Source: Aerococcus kribbianus (GTDB lineage Bacteria > Bacillota > Bacilli > Lactobacillales > Aerococcaceae). From it: DNA of 64,000 nucleotides. Positions within the stretch are counted from its first letter, which is position 1. Every line of letters starts with the position of its first letter. Shown piece after piece: positions 31,870 to 43,980 of this stretch. The stretch spans positions 992,001 through 1,056,000 of the forward strand of contig NZ_JAPRFR010000001.1 of the NCBI RefSeq assembly GCF_026805545.1, read 5' to 3'. Made by a program: the position numbers and the translations under genes. The notes below the pieces were generated by a model. The model was not told where the DNA came from. It ran no database searches and saw only the letters and a program-made list of their open reading frames with translations.

Positions 31870-33291
31870 ATGTCTCAAAATCAGAATAATGGTATGTTTG
31901 GAGTAATGGAAAAATATTTAATGACACCATTAACTAAGCTATCTCAGACTAAACTTGTAAGAGCGATTCAATCTACAGGGGTTACAACTATTCCATTTAC
32001 AATTGTAGGATCAATGTTTTTGGTATTTAATATATTACCTACAGCAATTCCAGGATTAACGAATATATTTGAAGCCACTTTTTTTAGATTTAGCGAACTA
32101 TATATGATTGCTAATAAAGCAACAATGGGTGTTTTAGCTTTATACTTTACTATTGCTTTAGGATATCACTATACACGAATAATGATAGAAGATGATCCAG
32201 ATTTGGATTTAGATCCTATTTATGGTGCTACTTTAGCTTTGTTTGGTTTTGTAATGACCATTCCACAAATTATTTGGGAAGATGGTTATATGAAAATTGT
32301 TCATGTAATCGAAGAAGAAACTATGATAATTAATGGATGGTCAATTGGTGCTGATGGGGTATCTCGCTTTGGTTCAATTGGAGTTTTTGTAGGTATTATT
32401 ATGGCTATTATAGCCGTACATATTTATAAATTTTGTGTAGAAAAAAATATTATTATTAAGATGCCTGCTGCAGTTCCGTCAGGAGTCGCTAATTCTTTTA
32501 CAGCATTAATACCTACTTTTATAGTAGCGTTTTCTGTATTAATTATTAATGCGTTATTTGTCTTTTTAGGAACAGATATTTTCCAAGTCATTCAATTACC
32601 CTTTGCTTTTGTTACTAATTTAACAGGATCTTGGCTTGGATTTATGGTTATTTTATTTTTAATACATGCATTATGGAGTGTCGGTGTACATGGAGCAACT
32701 ATTATTACCAGTATTATTAATCCTATACTTATAAATAATATGGCTCTCAATGCTTCAGGACAAGCAACAGAAACTTTAGCTGGAGAATTTTGGAATGCCT
32801 ATACTTACCCAGGAGGATCAGGTTCAACATTATTATTAACATTTATTATGGCAACGCTATGTCGTTCACAGCAATTAAAGATTTTAGGACGTAGTTCTTC
32901 AGTTCCTGCGATTTTTAATATAAATGAGCCTGTTATTTTTGGAGTGCCAATGATCTATAACCCTGATATGTTAATTCCATTTATTTTAGCACCAATGGTA
33001 GCAGGTTCAATTGCCTATTGGGCTACTGAACTAGGTTTTGTTCAACCAATCATTGCTTTGATGCCTTGGCCAACTCCAGTAGGTATTGGCGCATTTATTA
33101 GTACAGGTGATTGGAGAGCAATTATTGTCGCGTTAATATGTGTTTTGGCAGCTGGATTAGTTTATTATCCATTTATTATGCGTTTTGATAAGAAATTATA
33201 TGCAGAAGAACTCGAAAAAGCAGCTAAATTAGCAGCTGAAGGGTCAGATGAAGGTGAACAAGCATTAGATGATTTCTTTAGCTTAGATTAA
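31870..33291 (+). CDS. PTS lactose/cellobiose-family EIIC
   Basis: The 473-residue integral membrane permease has the EIIC(Lac/Cel) signature PAIFNINEPVIFGVPMIYNP, the GVHGATIITSIINP segment and about ten membrane spans. It ends in an acidic tail (EGSDEGEQALDDFFSLD). It transports a beta-glucoside or cellobiose-type sugar phosphorylated by the EIIBs upstream. Its ribosome binding site GAGGAGAAAAATATG matches 14 of 15 bases of the sequence complementary to the small RNAs at 53816, 56058 and 58757. Confidence 0.92.
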   Translation: MSQNQNNGMFGVMEKYLMTPLTKLSQTKLVRAIQSTGVTTIPFTIVGSMFLVFNILPTAIPGLTNIFEATFFRFSELYMIANKATMGVLALYFTIALGYHYTRIMIEDDPDLDLDPIYGATLALFGFVMTIPQIIWEDGYMKIVHVIEEETMIINGWSIGADGVSRFGSIGVFVGIIMAIIAVHIYKFCVEKNIIIKMPAAVPSGVANSFTALIPTFIVAFSVLIINALFVFLGTDIFQVIQLPFAFVTNLTGSWLGFMVILFLIHALWSVGVHGATIITSIINPILINNMALNASGQATETLAGEFWNAYTYPGGSGSTLLLTFIMATLCRSQQLKILGRSSSVPAIFNINEPVIFGVPMIYNPDMLIPFILAPMVAGSIAYWATELGFVQPIIALMPWPTPVGIGAFISTGDWRAIIVALICVLAAGLVYYPFIMRFDKKLYAEELEKAAKLAAEGSDEGEQALDDFFSLD

Positions 33292-33313
33292 GCTATGTCA
33301 TTTGTGTATTTAA

Positions 33314-34762
<1,449 letters not shown>

Positions 34763-34768
34763 AACTTG

Positions 34769-34800
34769 AGGCAGGTGATTTTCACCTGCCTTTAAATTTT
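34769..34800 (+). terminator. Hairpin between two GH1 genes
   Basis: The stem AGGCAGGTGA (34769-34778) / TCACCTGCCT (34782-34791) is followed by TTAAATTTT. It may reduce transcription into the downstream genes or stabilise the upstream mRNA. Confidence 0.7.
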
Positions 34801-34802
34801 AA

Positions 34803-36299
<1,497 letters not shown>

Positions 36300-36319
36300 C
36301 TATAATAAGTGGAGTTGTT

Positions 36320-36878
36320 ATGAAAGAATTATTGAATTTAAATAAAGGGCATCCTTGGTTAGCCAATGGACCTTATGAAGAAACGATGCAAAAAAATCGC
36401 AAGTCAGACATGGATAGCTGTTTCTAAAATGAATACAGAGTCACTGGAAGATCCTGATGATATGCGTCTCAGAGTAGAATTTTTAATTAAAGAAATGATT
36501 CCTGAATCGACTCGTATTCGACAACCATTTTATACTGACTTTGGCAAGAATATAAAAATTGGTGCTGGAGTATTTATTAATGCAGGAGTCCATATGCAAG
36601 ACCAAGGAGGCATAAGAATTGGTAACAATGTTCTTATTGACCATCAAGTAGTATTTGCTAGTTTAGATTATGATTTAGCGCTAGACAAACGTGCTAATCT
36701 GTATCCTAAACGTATTGTTGTTGAAGATGATATTTGAATTGGACCAAATGCAACAATTACTAAAGGTAACGCAATTGGTCGTGGTTCTGTAGTTGCAGCA
36801 GGAGCTATGGTTAACCAAAATGTACCTAAAAATACTATCGTGGCTGAAGTACCAGCCAAAGTAATTAAGAAGTTATAG
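36320..36878 (+). pseudogene. Broken hexapeptide-repeat (maltose O-acetyltransferase-like) gene
   Basis: Similarity to maltose/galactoside O-acetyltransferases runs through two frames. The start at 36320 (MKELLNLNKGHPWLANGPYE) reaches a stop at 36425. The continuation (VSKMNTESLEDPDDMRLRVEFL, then hexapeptide repeats GKNIKIGAGVFINAG) is in the +1 frame. That frame meets TGA at 36735 in VEDDI-stop-IGPNATI, where the family has Trp, so TGG to TGA is the simplest reading. It then runs to 36878 (NTIVAEVPAKVIKKL). Two separate lesions argue for a true pseudogene. Read errors are the alternative. Confidence 0.85.
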
Positions 36879-36894
36879 CGTAGAGGAGATTATT

Positions 36895-37488
36895 ATGACG
36901 ACTGATATTTATCTCGTCCGTCATGGACAAACGCTCTTTAATAAATTAAAGAAAACCCAAGGATTTTGTGATTCACCACTAACGGATTTAGGCATTCGCC
37001 AAGCTCAAGCAGCGGGGCAATTCTTTATTAATCAAGCGATTCATTTTGATGCTGCTTATTGTTCGACACAGGAACGTGCAGAAGATACCTTATTAGCTAT
37101 GTATGAGGGGTCATATCAACGCTCTAAATTACTTAAAGAATGGAACTTTGGTTTATTTGAAGGTAGCCCCACTTACCTAGAACCTCCTCATAAGGCAGGA
37201 GAAGAATCACATGGAGACAACTTTGTGCCTTATGGTGGCGAAGGAGTTGATCAAGTACAAGAGAGAATGACACAAGTTATGACACAAATTGCTAAAGAAA
37301 ATGACGATAAAACGATACTGGCTGTTTCTCATGCCGGATCACTTTACGCATTTTATTTAAAATGGCGTCGTGCAGAAGACAAGCGCCCTAAATTTTCTAA
37401 TTGTTGCATTCTACATTATCGTTACAAAGATGGGAAATTTGAATTAATTGAAACTTTTGACCCTGCTATAGCTATTAAGGAGAATTAG
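36895..37488 (+). CDS. Histidine phosphatase (phosphoglycerate mutase-like) family protein
   Basis: The 197-residue protein carries the phospho-histidine motif LVRHGQTLFN near residue 10 and a second catalytic His in VSHAGSLYAF. This fits the small histidine phosphatases annotated as GpmB-like. It lies 16 bp after the acetyltransferase remnant and 1 bp before the HAD gene, so it is probably part of the PTS operon. A role in dephosphorylating sugar phosphates would suit the context but is inferred. Confidence 0.82.
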   Translation: MTTDIYLVRHGQTLFNKLKKTQGFCDSPLTDLGIRQAQAAGQFFINQAIHFDAAYCSTQERAEDTLLAMYEGSYQRSKLLKEWNFGLFEGSPTYLEPPHKAGEESHGDNFVPYGGEGVDQVQERMTQVMTQIAKENDDKTILAVSHAGSLYAFYLKWRRAEDKRPKFSNCCILHYRYKDGKFELIETFDPAIAIKEN

Positions 37489-37489
37489 C

Positions 37490-38326
37490 ATGACAGAAAA
37501 ATTAATTTTTATTGATATTGATGGGACTTTAGTGGATTATGAAAATAATTTACCATCTTCAGCTGTTGATGCTATTCATCAAGCTCAAGATAATGGACAC
37601 TTAGTAATTCCAGTAACCGGACGTTCTAAGGCAGAAATGTATGAAAATATACTCGCTATTGGTTTTGATGGTTATATTGGTGGAAATGGTAATTACGTTG
37701 AATTAAATGATCAAGAAATTTTCCATAAACATCTAACAGCTGAGGATACTAAGGCAATTGTCGATTGGTTACATCAACGAGGTTTAGAGTATTATTTAGA
37801 ATCCAACTCTGGACTCTATGGGTCTAAAAAATTTGCTGAACGAGGCAAGGAAACAATTCAAGCCTATTCTGCCTATAAAGGGAAAGCTGATGCTAAGCAA
37901 ATGGATGTAAAAAAAGTATTCCCGGATATGATATTTGGTTCAGATCCTTACCGTGATGACATTAATAAAATAAGTTTTATCCTCGATGATTACCAGGATT
38001 ACCTTGATGCTAAGAAAGAATTTTCGAATTATAAAGTAGGCACTTGGGGTGGTGTTGGTGAAAAAGCCCTCTTTGGTGATGTTGCGCTTGATAATATTGA
38101 CAAGAGTGTAGGAATTGGATTTTTATTACAGTATCTAGGTAAGAGTAAGGAAGATGCCTTTGCCTTTGGAGATGCTAAGGTAGATATCCCTATGATTGAA
38201 TATTGCGGAACTGGTATTGCTATGGGTAATGCTGGTCCTGAAACCAAAGAAGCTGCAGACTATATTACCGCTGATGTTGATCAAGATGGGATGTGGAAAG
38301 CGTTTCAACATTTTGGATTAATATAG
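37490..38326 (+). CDS. HAD-superfamily IIB (Cof-type) hydrolase
   Basis: The 278-residue phosphatase has motif I FIDIDGTLVD near residue 8, motif II PVTGRSKAEM, the Cof-type cap, and motif IV (FAFGDAKVDIPMIEYCGTGIAMGNA). Members dephosphorylate sugar phosphates or related small molecules. It is the last gene of the cellobiose-type operon, followed by a strong terminator at 38347. Substrate is unknown. Confidence 0.86.
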   Translation: MTEKLIFIDIDGTLVDYENNLPSSAVDAIHQAQDNGHLVIPVTGRSKAEMYENILAIGFDGYIGGNGNYVELNDQEIFHKHLTAEDTKAIVDWLHQRGLEYYLESNSGLYGSKKFAERGKETIQAYSAYKGKADAKQMDVKKVFPDMIFGSDPYRDDINKISFILDDYQDYLDAKKEFSNYKVGTWGGVGEKALFGDVALDNIDKSVGIGFLLQYLGKSKEDAFAFGDAKVDIPMIEYCGTGIAMGNAGPETKEAADYITADVDQDGMWKAFQHFGLI

Positions 38327-38346
38327 ATAATAATAGCTACATATCA

Positions 38347-38380
38347 AACAAGTCAGTAAATAGAGTACTGACTTGTTTTT
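38347..38380 (+). terminator. Terminator of the cellobiose-type operon
   Basis: The 12-bp stem AACAAGTCAGTA (38347-38358) / TACTGACTTGTT (38366-38377) is followed by a T-run. Confidence 0.88.
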
Positions 38381-38625
38381 GATTGTAGATAACTTTTAAT
38401 TAAAATGTGTACTATTAAGCGGTTAAATATGCGAATGATAATCTAATTAAATTTATATATTCTATTAATATCATTTATCTCTAAATTTTATTCCACAGAA
38501 GAAGGACTTATAAATTACCAGATAATTAATAAATAGAAATTAAAATAAAATTGAAGGAATATATTTTCGATTGGTTAAACAACTTTAACAATTTAAAAAT
38601 GCGTAAAAACCAAAATTATCTTATA

Positions 38626-38676
38626 CCCCCTCAAGAATCCTTATTCTCATTGATTCTTGAGGGGGTTTCGAATTTT
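38626..38676 (+). terminator. Free-standing terminator upstream of the sorbitol operon
   Basis: The 14-bp perfect stem CCCCCTCAAGAATC (38626-38639) / GATTCTTGAGGGGG (38652-38665) is followed by TTTCGAATTTTTT. It lies about 250 bp after the previous terminator and 160 bp before srlD, with no ORF in front of it. It may end a small RNA or act as a leader attenuator. The rest of 38384-38835 is AT-rich; a possible -10 TATACT (38799-38804) overlaps a weak cre-like site. Confidence 0.75.
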
Positions 38677-38835
38677 TTGCTATATTAAGTAGCAAATTAA
38701 ACGATAAAAAATTATAATTTATATATTAATAATAATTAGTATAATAAATTTTAGTATTCGGGAAAAAATGATGAATTAAATTTTAACCATGAAAACGCTA
38801 TACTTATAAGTGAACAAGAAAAGGAGGAATTATAA

Positions 38836-39639
38836 ATGCAAAATTCATGGTTAAATATTGAGGATAAAGTCTATGTCGTTACAGGTGGTTCTTCTGGAAT
38901 TGGGGCAGCAGTTATTGAAGAATTATTAGCCAATGGTTCTAAAGTCGCTAATTTCGATATTAATGAGGGAGACAAAAAACATGATAATCTGTTATTTGTC
39001 AAAACTGATGTGAGTTCGCGAAAAAATGTTGAAGATAGCGTAGAAGCAGTTATTGATAAATTTGGAACGATTGATGGTGTTGTAAATAATGCTGGGATAA
39101 ATATTCCACGTTTATTGGTGGATCCAAAAAACCCTAAAGGTGAATATGAATTAGCAGATGATGTATTTGACAAGATGTTACAGATTAATCAAAAAGGGGT
39201 ATTTTTAGTTGCTCAAACAGTTGGAAGAATTTTAGTAGAAAAGGGCGAAGGCGTTATTTTAAATATGGGGTCAGAATCTGGTCTTGAAGGTTCTGAAGGC
39301 CAAAGTCCTTATGCAGCAACAAAAGCAGCAGTATATAGTTACACTCGTTCATGGGCAAAAGAACTAGGGAAACATAATGTACGTGTCGTTGGTGTGGCAC
39401 CCGGTATATTGGAAGAAACTGGTTTAAGAACAATTCAATATGAAGAGTCGTTAGCATATACTCGAAATATTACAGTTGAAAAATTACGCGAAGGGTATTC
39501 AAGTACAAGTACTACACCTTTAGGACGTTCTGGAAAATTAGATGAAGTGGCTGATTTTGTTAGCTATTTATTATCTGATCGAGCAAGTTATATTACAGGT
39601 GTAACGTTGAATATAGCCGGAGGAAAAACAAGGGGCTAG
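38836..39639 (+). CDS. srlD: Sorbitol-6-phosphate 2-dehydrogenase (SDR family)
   Basis: The 267-residue short-chain dehydrogenase has the cofactor motif VTGGSSGIGAAVIEEL near residue 16, NNAG at the end of beta-4 and catalytic Ser/Tyr/Lys (MGSESG, YAATKAAVYSYTRSW). It matches lactic acid bacterial sorbitol-6-phosphate dehydrogenases that make fructose 6-phosphate with NAD. Its place as first gene of a glucitol PTS operon supports this. A strong AAAGGAGG site precedes the ATG. Confidence 0.9.
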   Translation: MQNSWLNIEDKVYVVTGGSSGIGAAVIEELLANGSKVANFDINEGDKKHDNLLFVKTDVSSRKNVEDSVEAVIDKFGTIDGVVNNAGINIPRLLVDPKNPKGEYELADDVFDKMLQINQKGVFLVAQTVGRILVEKGEGVILNMGSESGLEGSEGQSPYAATKAAVYSYTRSWAKELGKHNVRVVGVAPGILEETGLRTIQYEESLAYTRNITVEKLREGYSSTSTTPLGRSGKLDEVADFVSYLLSDRASYITGVTLNIAGGKTRG

Positions 39640-39650
39640 GAGTGAGCTGA

Positions 39651-41486
39651 GTGGCTCTCATTAATCGATGGTACAAGATATTATCTATATTAGAAAAAAA
39701 GCATCAAGTTTCCCAAAATGAGCTTGAAAACTATTTAGGGACTAGTCGAATAACAGTAAAGAATAATATAAAAATGCTCAATAATGAATTAGAAGATACT
39801 GCCCGTATTGATTTAATCGATGCATACTATCAGCTAACGATTTTAGATTATGTTGCGTATTCATCAATTTTGTCAGGACAGTTACGTAAAGAAAGTGATT
39901 TTAATTCAAGTAGTAAACGTAAAGCTTATATTATTAAAAAACTGGCTGAAATAGACGAGTCTATAACAATTGCTGATTTGACAGAGAAATTAAATGTCAG
40001 TCGCGGAACAGTAAATAAGGATATTAATAGTTTAAGAAAACAGCTAAAAGATTATGGAATCGATTTAATTGGAACGACTAATAAAGGAATCCAATTAAGT
40101 GGTGAAGAGTATCAAATAAGATTACTATACATAAATTATGTTTTAGAATATTTTGATTTTTCATTTATCGATTTAGATTTTATAAAAATAATTGATCCAA
40201 CGTTTACAGATATTAATATTAGTGATGAAGTTAAGCATATATTTTTGAAAGCTGTGGAGACAACACTAGTAAGAAAAGATAATGGATTATCTAAGAATAG
40301 TAACTTGTATACGAATTATATACAGAATGATCTTAATTTCGATAGTATATTAACCACTGTTGAGCAGTATTTTCAAATTAATTTAAACGCTTATGAGAGA
40401 GAATTTTTATCCTATCCATTTAATATCTATAATCAAGGAGATTATCTTAATAAGAAATATGAAAGTCATTTTATACCAGTTTTATTTGATGATATAATCA
40501 CGGCTATTCAACGTGAGTTTGCTATAGATATTAACCAAGAAAAATTATTTGAAGACATTAATATCCATCTTCATTATCTTGTCAATCGATTAGTTACACA
40601 TACACCATTGGATGATATATTATTTGATAAATTATCATCTAAATATCCTTTATCTTATGAATTATCTCAACTTGCTATTACAGTAATTGAAAATAAACTA
40701 GGAGAAAAATCCTATCCAGCAGAAAAGAACTATTTAGCCATTTATATAGAAATGGCGATGAATTTAAATGAAAGTGCTCAAAAGAAGAAAATTGCTGTTG
40801 TATGTCATACCGGGAGAGGGACTGCAAAGATTATTGAACGAAGATTTGCCCAAGTTCTTGGATCCGAGGTAGAAATTGTTTCATTAGCGATTCATGAAAT
40901 TTCCCAAGAAAAATTAAATCACTTTTTTGCTGTTTTTTCTACGGTACCTCTTAGATATCCGGATTTAAACATTCCTGTCGTTCAAATAAACACCTTATTT
41001 GAAGATTCACAAATTCGGAAAGAATGGGAAAAAATTGAGAGACTCGAATTTATTGAAAGTGAGACACTTGAAGTCAGTCAATCCGTATTAACTTCTGAAG
41101 ATAATTATTATAAGTATTTAGTCAAGATGGCCTCCGATTTACAAGAGAAGAATTTTGTAGATAACGAATTTTGTTTTCGAATCATCGAACGTGAAAGATT
41201 AAAATCGACAATTTTTGAAAATGGTATAGCGATGCCTCATGCAATAAATCATAAATCGGATCGTGTCGTCCTTAATATTGGTTACTTAGAAAATAATTAT
41301 TCAAATGAAAAAATAGAAATTATTTTTATGATTGGGATTCCAGAAAATAATACTAAACAAATAGAAAATACATTAATTGAACTATATGATTTTATTTTTT
41401 TAGTGGCTCAAGATCATAATTTGAGAAAGCAAATTAAAAAGGCTAAATCTAAACAAGACATTCTAAATATTGTTAGAAGGAAGTGA
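39651..41486 (+). CDS. gutR: PRD-containing transcriptional regulator of the sorbitol operon (GutR type)
   Basis: The 611-residue activator has two N-terminal helix-turn-helix units (VSQNELENYLGTSRITVKNNI; ITIADLTEKLNVSRGTVNKDI), two PTS regulation domains, an EIIB-like domain with a cysteine loop (IAVVCHTGRGTAKIIERRF) and a C-terminal EIIA-like domain with His (GIAMPHAINHKSD). Such proteins activate sugar operons according to PTS phosphorylation. It starts with GTG 11 bp after srlD and is followed by gutM. Confidence 0.86.
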   Translation: MALINRWYKILSILEKKHQVSQNELENYLGTSRITVKNNIKMLNNELEDTARIDLIDAYYQLTILDYVAYSSILSGQLRKESDFNSSSKRKAYIIKKLAEIDESITIADLTEKLNVSRGTVNKDINSLRKQLKDYGIDLIGTTNKGIQLSGEEYQIRLLYINYVLEYFDFSFIDLDFIKIIDPTFTDINISDEVKHIFLKAVETTLVRKDNGLSKNSNLYTNYIQNDLNFDSILTTVEQYFQINLNAYEREFLSYPFNIYNQGDYLNKKYESHFIPVLFDDIITAIQREFAIDINQEKLFEDINIHLHYLVNRLVTHTPLDDILFDKLSSKYPLSYELSQLAITVIENKLGEKSYPAEKNYLAIYIEMAMNLNESAQKKKIAVVCHTGRGTAKIIERRFAQVLGSEVEIVSLAIHEISQEKLNHFFAVFSTVPLRYPDLNIPVVQINTLFEDSQIRKEWEKIERLEFIESETLEVSQSVLTSEDNYYKYLVKMASDLQEKNFVDNEFCFRIIERERLKSTIFENGIAMPHAINHKSDRVVLNIGYLENNYSNEKIEIIFMIGIPENNTKQIENTLIELYDFIFLVAQDHNLRKQIKKAKSKQDILNIVRRK

Positions 41487-41490
41487 TAAG

Positions 41491-41976
41491 ATGAGTTTTC
41501 TAATGTTATTTGGAATTATTGCAGTATCTGCATATGGAATTCAAATATTGTTAGGGTATCAACAAATTAAAGAATTTAACAAAGTGTATTTGGAAGTTAG
41601 AAATAAAGGTAGAGTGGTTATTGGTAGAAATCCTGGGCGTTTAAAAGCTGGAACCCTTATCTTATTTGGAATAGATGATAAGGATATTATATTTGCAGCT
41701 TATAAAATGCAAGGAGTGACTGTTTTTTCTAAATTCAAAGCTCTAGAACAATTTATTGGGCAGGACATACACTTTATTGATCAAAAACATCCGTTAGTGC
41801 AAAAAGAAAATCGTTTAACACAAATTGCAATGGAAGATGCGAGAAATTTATTTATCAATTACCAATTAGGTATTCATGTCGAAGAAGAAAAACCTTCGCC
41901 ATTACGTAAATTAGGGCAAGTGACTAGTCACTTGTTCGACGATTTAAAATCAAAAGTTAAGGGGAGTGTACAATAA
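41491..41976 (+). CDS. gutM: Glucitol operon activator GutM
   Basis: The 161-residue protein has a single N-terminal membrane segment (MSFLMLFGIIAVSAYGIQILLG) followed by a soluble region with VRNKGRVVIGRNPGRLKAGTL, the GutM family pattern. GutM proteins act with GutR in controlling sorbitol genes. I use the ATG at 41491; an in-frame TTG at 41470 lies inside gutR. It overlaps the EIIC gene by one base. Confidence 0.88.
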   Translation: MSFLMLFGIIAVSAYGIQILLGYQQIKEFNKVYLEVRNKGRVVIGRNPGRLKAGTLILFGIDDKDIIFAAYKMQGVTVFSKFKALEQFIGQDIHFIDQKHPLVQKENRLTQIAMEDARNLFINYQLGIHVEEEKPSPLRKLGQVTSHLFDDLKSKVKGSVQ

Positions 41977-42530
41977 TGCAATGGATAATAAACTTTGCTG
42001 AAGGCTTTATGAACTTATTCCAATTAGGAGCAGATACCTTCATTGAGTGGATGGGTTCAATCGTTCCTTTAGTGTTAATGCTATTGATAGCGATGAATGC
42101 AATTATTAATTTACTAGGAGAAGAAAGGGTGCAAAAGTTAGCAGCGGTATCTTCTTCTAATCCATTTACTCGCTATATGATTTTACCTTTTGTTTCAGCA
42201 TTTATGTTGGGTAATCCGATGTCAATGACTATGGGTCGCTTTTTACCTGAATACTATAAACCTGGATATATCGCTGCCCAAATGCAATTTTGTCATACAA
42301 GCAACGGTGTGTTTCCTCATATCAACCCAGGTGAATTATTTGTTTGGATGGGGATTGCTCAAGGGATTATGACATTAGGTTTAAATGAAATGGAACTAGC
42401 CATTCGTTACTTACTAGTAGGTTTAGTGATGAACTTTATTGGTGGATGGACGACAGATTTCTTTACTGAACGTGTTAGCCGTCAACAAGGCATAAAATTA
42501 AGTAAATCTGTGGAAACAGTGACTGATTAG
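41976..42530 (+). CDS. srlA: PTS glucitol/sorbitol-specific EIIC
   Basis: The 184-residue membrane protein matches the EIIC2 component of the glucitol PTS ([79 protein letters not shown]), with about four spans. It forms the channel together with the N-terminal part encoded by the next gene. Length equals the family norm. It starts on the last base of the gutM stop codon. Confidence 0.94.
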   Translation: MQWIINFAEGFMNLFQLGADTFIEWMGSIVPLVLMLLIAMNAIINLLGEERVQKLAAVSSSNPFTRYMILPFVSAFMLGNPMSMTMGRFLPEYYKPGYIAAQMQFCHTSNGVFPHINPGELFVWMGIAQGIMTLGLNEMELAIRYLLVGLVMNFIGGWTTDFFTERVSRQQGIKLSKSVETVTD

Positions 42531-42549
42531 AGAGCGGGGTTGTAATAAA

Positions 42550-43563
42550 ATGACTGAATACAAAAGTATAAAAATAAATAAGGGTTCTGGTGGATTTGGC
42601 GGTCCCTTAGTGATTACTCCAACTGAAAAGAAAAATAAATTCATTTATGTGGTTGGTGGTGGTGATCGCCCAGAAATCGTTGACTATATTGAAGAATTAA
42701 CTGGCATGGAAGGAGTTAATGGCTTTAAAACATCTATTCCTGATGACGAAATTGCCTTAGCTATTATCGACTGTGGTGGAACCCTAAGATGTGGTCTATA
42801 TCCTAAGAAAGGGATTCCTACGGTAAATATTATTGCCACTGGGAAAGCTGGCCCATTAGCCCAATATATTACTGAAGATATTTATGTATCTAATGTTGGA
42901 AAAAAACAAATTAGTTTGACAGAAGAAACCGTAGCTGAGCAATCTCAAGCTGATACAGCAACCCATGAGCCAGAATCAGCAGAAGAAGATAAACCTAAGT
43001 ATGATACCTCTAAAAAGATTACTGAGCAACAAAAGGGTGGAATTATTGCCAAAATAGGAATGGGCGCCGGAAAGTTTGTGTCTGTTTTTAATCAAGCTGC
43101 GCGTGAAGCTGTACAGACAATGTTAAACACAGTGATTCCATTCATGGCTTTTGTTTCCTTGATTATTGGTGTAATACAAGGTTCTGGTGTTGGTGATTGG
43201 ATTGCCAATACTTTAGCGCCTTTAGCTGGTAATATTTGGGGACTAGTTATCATTGGTTTTGTGTGCTCTTTACCATTCTTATCTCCCTTATTAGGACCAG
43301 GTGCGGTAATAAGTCAAGTCGTAGGAACGTTAATCGGTGTAGAGATTGGCCGTGGAAATATTCCACCAAATCTTGCTTTGCCAGCATTATTTGCAATTAA
43401 TACTCAAAATGGATGTGACTTTATTCCCGTTGGATTAGGGTTAGCTGAAGCAAAATCAGAAACAGTAGAAGTTGGGGTACCAGCAGTACTTTATTCACGT
43501 TTCTTAAATGGTGTCCCACGTGTGGTTGTCGCATGGTTAGCAAGTTTTGGATTATATAGTTAA
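42550..43563 (+). CDS. srlE: PTS glucitol/sorbitol-specific EIIB (EIIBC)
   Basis: The 337-residue protein joins an N-terminal EIIB domain with the phospho-cysteine in [19 protein letters not shown] to a charged linker (residues ~130-165). The C-terminal membrane domain carries the conserved [24 protein letters not shown] and [20 protein letters not shown]. Together with srlA it makes the complete sorbitol permease. Length is normal. Confidence 0.94.
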   Translation: MTEYKSIKINKGSGGFGGPLVITPTEKKNKFIYVVGGGDRPEIVDYIEELTGMEGVNGFKTSIPDDEIALAIIDCGGTLRCGLYPKKGIPTVNIIATGKAGPLAQYITEDIYVSNVGKKQISLTEETVAEQSQADTATHEPESAEEDKPKYDTSKKITEQQKGGIIAKIGMGAGKFVSVFNQAAREAVQTMLNTVIPFMAFVSLIIGVIQGSGVGDWIANTLAPLAGNIWGLVIIGFVCSLPFLSPLLGPGAVISQVVGTLIGVEIGRGNIPPNLALPALFAINTQNGCDFIPVGLGLAEAKSETVEVGVPAVLYSRFLNGVPRVVVAWLASFGLYS

Positions 43564-43573
43564 GGAGTTAATT

Positions 43574-43930
43574 ATGTCTGTATTTGAAACAAATGTTATT
43601 AATATTGGTAATGAAGCAGAATTATTTCAATCAGAAAATATGATTATTTTATTTGGATCAGATGCACCTGATGATTTAGCCGATTATTGTTATAATATTG
43701 AGCTTAATGAGGTTAAGGAATCTATTCAAGAAGGACAAACCTTGTCTGTAGGTAATGAACAGTATAAAATTACAGCAGTGGGTAATGTCGTTGAGAAAAA
43801 TCTAAGAGACCTAGGTCATATCACCATAAAATTTGATGGTTCTAATGAAGCAGCATTGGCCGGTACTTTATATGTTGAAGAAAAAAAACTACCAGAAATT
43901 AGTGTCGGCACAGAAATTACAATTAAATAA
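43574..43930 (+). CDS. srlB: PTS glucitol/sorbitol-specific EIIA, phospho-histidine not conserved
   Basis: The 118-residue protein aligns with EIIA(Gut): ILFGSDAPDDLADYCYNIE resembles E. coli EGAPADLEEYCFIHCHGEL, and ITAVGNVVEKNLRDLGHITIKFDG is well conserved. The family phosphorylates His43 in YCFIHCH. Here the same place reads YCYNIEL and has no histidine, so the phosphotransfer residue appears to be missing. The only nearby conserved histidine is in DLGHIT. It starts at ATG 43574 after AAGGAG. Confidence 0.85.
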   Translation: MSVFETNVINIGNEAELFQSENMIILFGSDAPDDLADYCYNIELNEVKESIQEGQTLSVGNEQYKITAVGNVVEKNLRDLGHITIKFDGSNEAALAGTLYVEEKKLPEISVGTEITIK

Positions 43931-43937
43931 TAATAAC

Positions 43938-43966
43938 TATGCCGTTCAAATTGAGCGGCATATTTT
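43938..43966 (+). terminator. Hairpin between srlB and the HAD phosphatase gene
   Basis: TATGCCG (43938-43944) / CGGCATA (43956-43962), extended by TCAA/TTGA, forms an almost loop-free hairpin followed by TTTT. The next ribosome binding site begins four bases later, so it may be a partial terminator. Confidence 0.5.
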
Positions 43967-43980
43967 ATCAGGAGGCATAT

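Noticed and set aside
36735-36737. UGA read as tryptophan (alternative genetic code)
   Set aside because: TGA is used as an ordinary stop elsewhere in the window (for example the S4-domain yaaA) and the same gene also has a frameshift, so decay is simpler.
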